Source of the DNA: an uncultured Methylococcaceae bacterium
GTDB lineage: Bacteria > Pseudomonadota > Gammaproteobacteria > Methylococcales > Methylococcaceae
Direction of reading: 5' to 3'
DNA length: 7,010 nucleotides
Assembly: GCA_903910005.1 (NCBI GenBank)
Contig: CAIVXW010000337.1
Span: forward strand, 1-7,010
Every line of letters starts with the position of its first letter. The stretch's first letter is position 1. This document shows, piece after piece, positions 6,189 through 7,010 of the stretch. Made by a program: the position numbers and the translations under genes. Under the pieces are notes generated by a model. That model saw nothing but the letters and a program-made list of their open reading frames with translations, did no database searches and was not told where the DNA came from.

Positions 6189-6743
6189 TTAACGTTTGAC
6201 GGGTTCAAGTATGGCGTCGATATTGAGCTGGTCGCAAAAATCGAGAAACTCTTCACGAAGGGTCACGATCCGCAGACCCACAGGCACCGTAACGATAATG
6301 TGGGCCAGAAAAACCGGGGTGCCACTGTAGGCGGCACTGTAACGGCTGGTGGTGATATCGACAATTTTGATACTGCGGGCAGTCAGAAAAACAGCCAGCT
6401 CATGGATGTTGTTGCTCTTGTCCATCGCAAAAATATCAATCGCGTAGGGCAAGCCGCCTTCCTCTGTTTCAACCGGCTCGCGGGCTCTGAGCGTGGTGAT
6501 TTTCAGTTCAAGCCGGTTCGACAGACCCTCAAGTGCGTTTTCCAGTTTGACGATGCAGTTCCAGTTGCCCTCTACCAGAAGGTGGGCAGCAAATTCAGCC
6601 CCCAGTTCGGTCATCCGGCTTTCAAGTACGGCGCACTTGCAGTCTTTTATGGTTCGGGTGAGTTCCATGATGAGGTCGTTGCGATCCAGACCCAGGACGG
6701 TTATGACGAGCTGCATGGTGGTTTGATTTCCCTCTGAAGTCAT
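6189..6743 (-). CDS. gcvR: GcvR-like protein with two ACT domains (glycine cleavage system regulator)
   Basis: In E. coli GcvR binds the activator GcvA and represses the glycine cleavage operon when glycine is scarce; it does not bind DNA itself. The 184-residue product (E. coli about 190) has two ACT-type domains, about 11-85 and 98-178. The first begins QLVITVLGLDRNDLIMELTR and contains CKCAVLESRMTELGAEFAAHLL, as in GcvR. No helix-turn-helix is seen. The start is uncertain. ATG 6743 gives an N-terminus of E. coli-like length but has no ribosome binding site. ATG 6716 has GAGGG 13 nt upstream and would suit the candidate -10 at 6759-6764. The adjacent bcp supports the GcvR call. No gcvA or gcvTHP gene is visible, so the regulatory target is inferred. 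Confidence 0.8.
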   Translation of the reverse strand: MTSEGNQTTMQLVITVLGLDRNDLIMELTRTIKDCKCAVLESRMTELGAEFAAHLLVEGNWNCIVKLENALEGLSNRLELKITTLRAREPVETEEGGLPYAIDIFAMDKSNNIHELAVFLTARSIKIVDITTSRYSAAYSGTPVFLAHIIVTVPVGLRIVTLREEFLDFCDQLNIDAILEPVKR

Positions 6744-6758
6744 ACGAAAATGACGCGC

Positions 6759-6788
6759 ATTTTACCATCAGACCTGCCCGGCGGTCTG
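6759..6788 (-). promoter_or_regulatory. Candidate gcvR promoter with an upstream 20-bp dyad
   Basis: On the minus strand TAAAAT (6759-6764) matches five of six -10 bases. No good -35 lies at the right distance; at 17 nt the hexamer is AGACCG. That place is instead taken by a perfect inverted repeat, CAGACC-N8-GGTCTG (6769-6788). This arrangement could be an activator or repressor site, or the dyad could be coincidental. If the -10 is real, transcription starts near 6752, favouring the shorter gcvR start at 6716. Confidence 0.3.
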
Positions 6789-6800
6789 CCTGTTGTGGTT

Positions 6801-6846
6801 CTGAAAAACAAAAACCCCGGGTCGATATCAACATCAACCCGGGGTT
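6801..6846 (-). terminator. Rho-independent terminator of the upstream minus-strand gene
   Basis: AACCCCGGGT (6813-6822) and ACCCGGGGTT (6837-6846) form a perfect 10-bp stem with a 14-nt loop. Reading the minus strand, the stem is followed by TTTTTGTTTTT and then CAG (6801-6812), a proper T-rich tail. It lies about 50 bp after the stop codon at 6899 and before gcvR, so it isolates the gcvR operon from the gene on the right. The plus strand has no T-run after the stem, so it acts in one direction. Confidence 0.92.
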
Positions 6847-6898
6847 GTCCGGATGGGGCTCTGAACTCTCTTAGCTCAGCATACGGTCATGCACCCGA

Positions 6899-7010
6899 TC
6901 AGGGTGCAATCATGCCCTTTGACTGCGCGATTTCCACGAACATGCCGGTTTCCTTGCGGCGGTTGGCCTTGCTTTCTGCCTCGGGTGCATTGATCGTGAC
7001 GGTGTTGTCA
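6899..7010 (-). CDS. C-terminal end of an unidentified protein (5' end outside window)
   Basis: The minus strand is open from the right edge to a TGA at 6899-6901, giving 36 visible residues (bases 6899-7009; 7010 belongs to a split codon). They begin DNTVTINAPEAESKANRRKE and end AQSKGMIAP. The strong terminator about 50 bp downstream in the same orientation supports a real gene end, and the residue mix looks like normal protein. The other two minus-strand frames either hit a stop at once or give arginine-, glutamine- and histidine-rich text. I do not recognise the family. Charged residues dominate the first half, and no motif or membrane segment is visible. Confidence 0.6.
   Translation of the reverse strand, partial: DNTVTINAPEAESKANRRKETGMFVEIAQSKGMIAP

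Noticed and set aside
6072..6737. Open frame of 221 codons on the plus strand, opposite gcvR and bcp
   Set aside because: It is a shadow of two well-identified minus-strand genes and crosses the gap between them, with no supporting start signal.

Overview
The window looks like the chromosome of a sulfur-oxidising gammaproteobacterium. The visible part of RimO follows the enterobacterial protein closely, gcvR and bcp are adjacent as in E. coli, and a Tat-exported SoxY points to thiosulfate or reduced-sulfur metabolism. The DNA is fairly GC-rich and genes are tightly packed. No tRNA, rRNA, CRISPR array, insertion sequence or phage gene was seen, and no stretch over 300 bases lacks a gene.

Layout, left to right. 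(1) The 3' part of rimO, on the plus strand, runs off the left edge. (2) A minus-strand pair encodes a single-MCE-domain lipid-binding protein and, 3 nt downstream, a PqiC-like lipoprotein. It converges on rimO. These are the periplasmic and outer-membrane parts of an ABC-type lipid transporter, but no ATPase or permease gene is beside them. (3) A 123-bp spacer follows, carrying a palindrome, a flanking 9-bp direct repeat and a 7-bp tandem repeat. (4) soxY is on the plus strand with no soxZ. (5) sufB is on the minus strand, 5 bp from soxY, with its own likely promoter and no sufC or sufD next to it. (6) A minus-strand operon runs gcvR, then bcp, then a PIN-PhoH ATPase gene, with gaps of 14 and 4 nt. 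(7) A clear intrinsic terminator ends an upstream minus-strand gene, of which only the last 36 codons are visible.

How they fit together. Most genes are core functions: ribosomal protein S12 modification, Fe-S cluster assembly, peroxide defence, glycine-cleavage control, an RNA-linked NTPase and outer-membrane lipid transport. The unusual feature is that three genes normally found with obligate partners (soxY, sufB, and the MCE-lipoprotein pair) sit apart from them in one 4-kb block around a repeat-rich spacer. This suggests past rearrangement or dispersed gene sets. I did not find a convincing wholly new system. The best leads are the lone SoxY with a shortened carrier tail, the lone sufB with a dyad inside its promoter, and the repeat-rich spacer.
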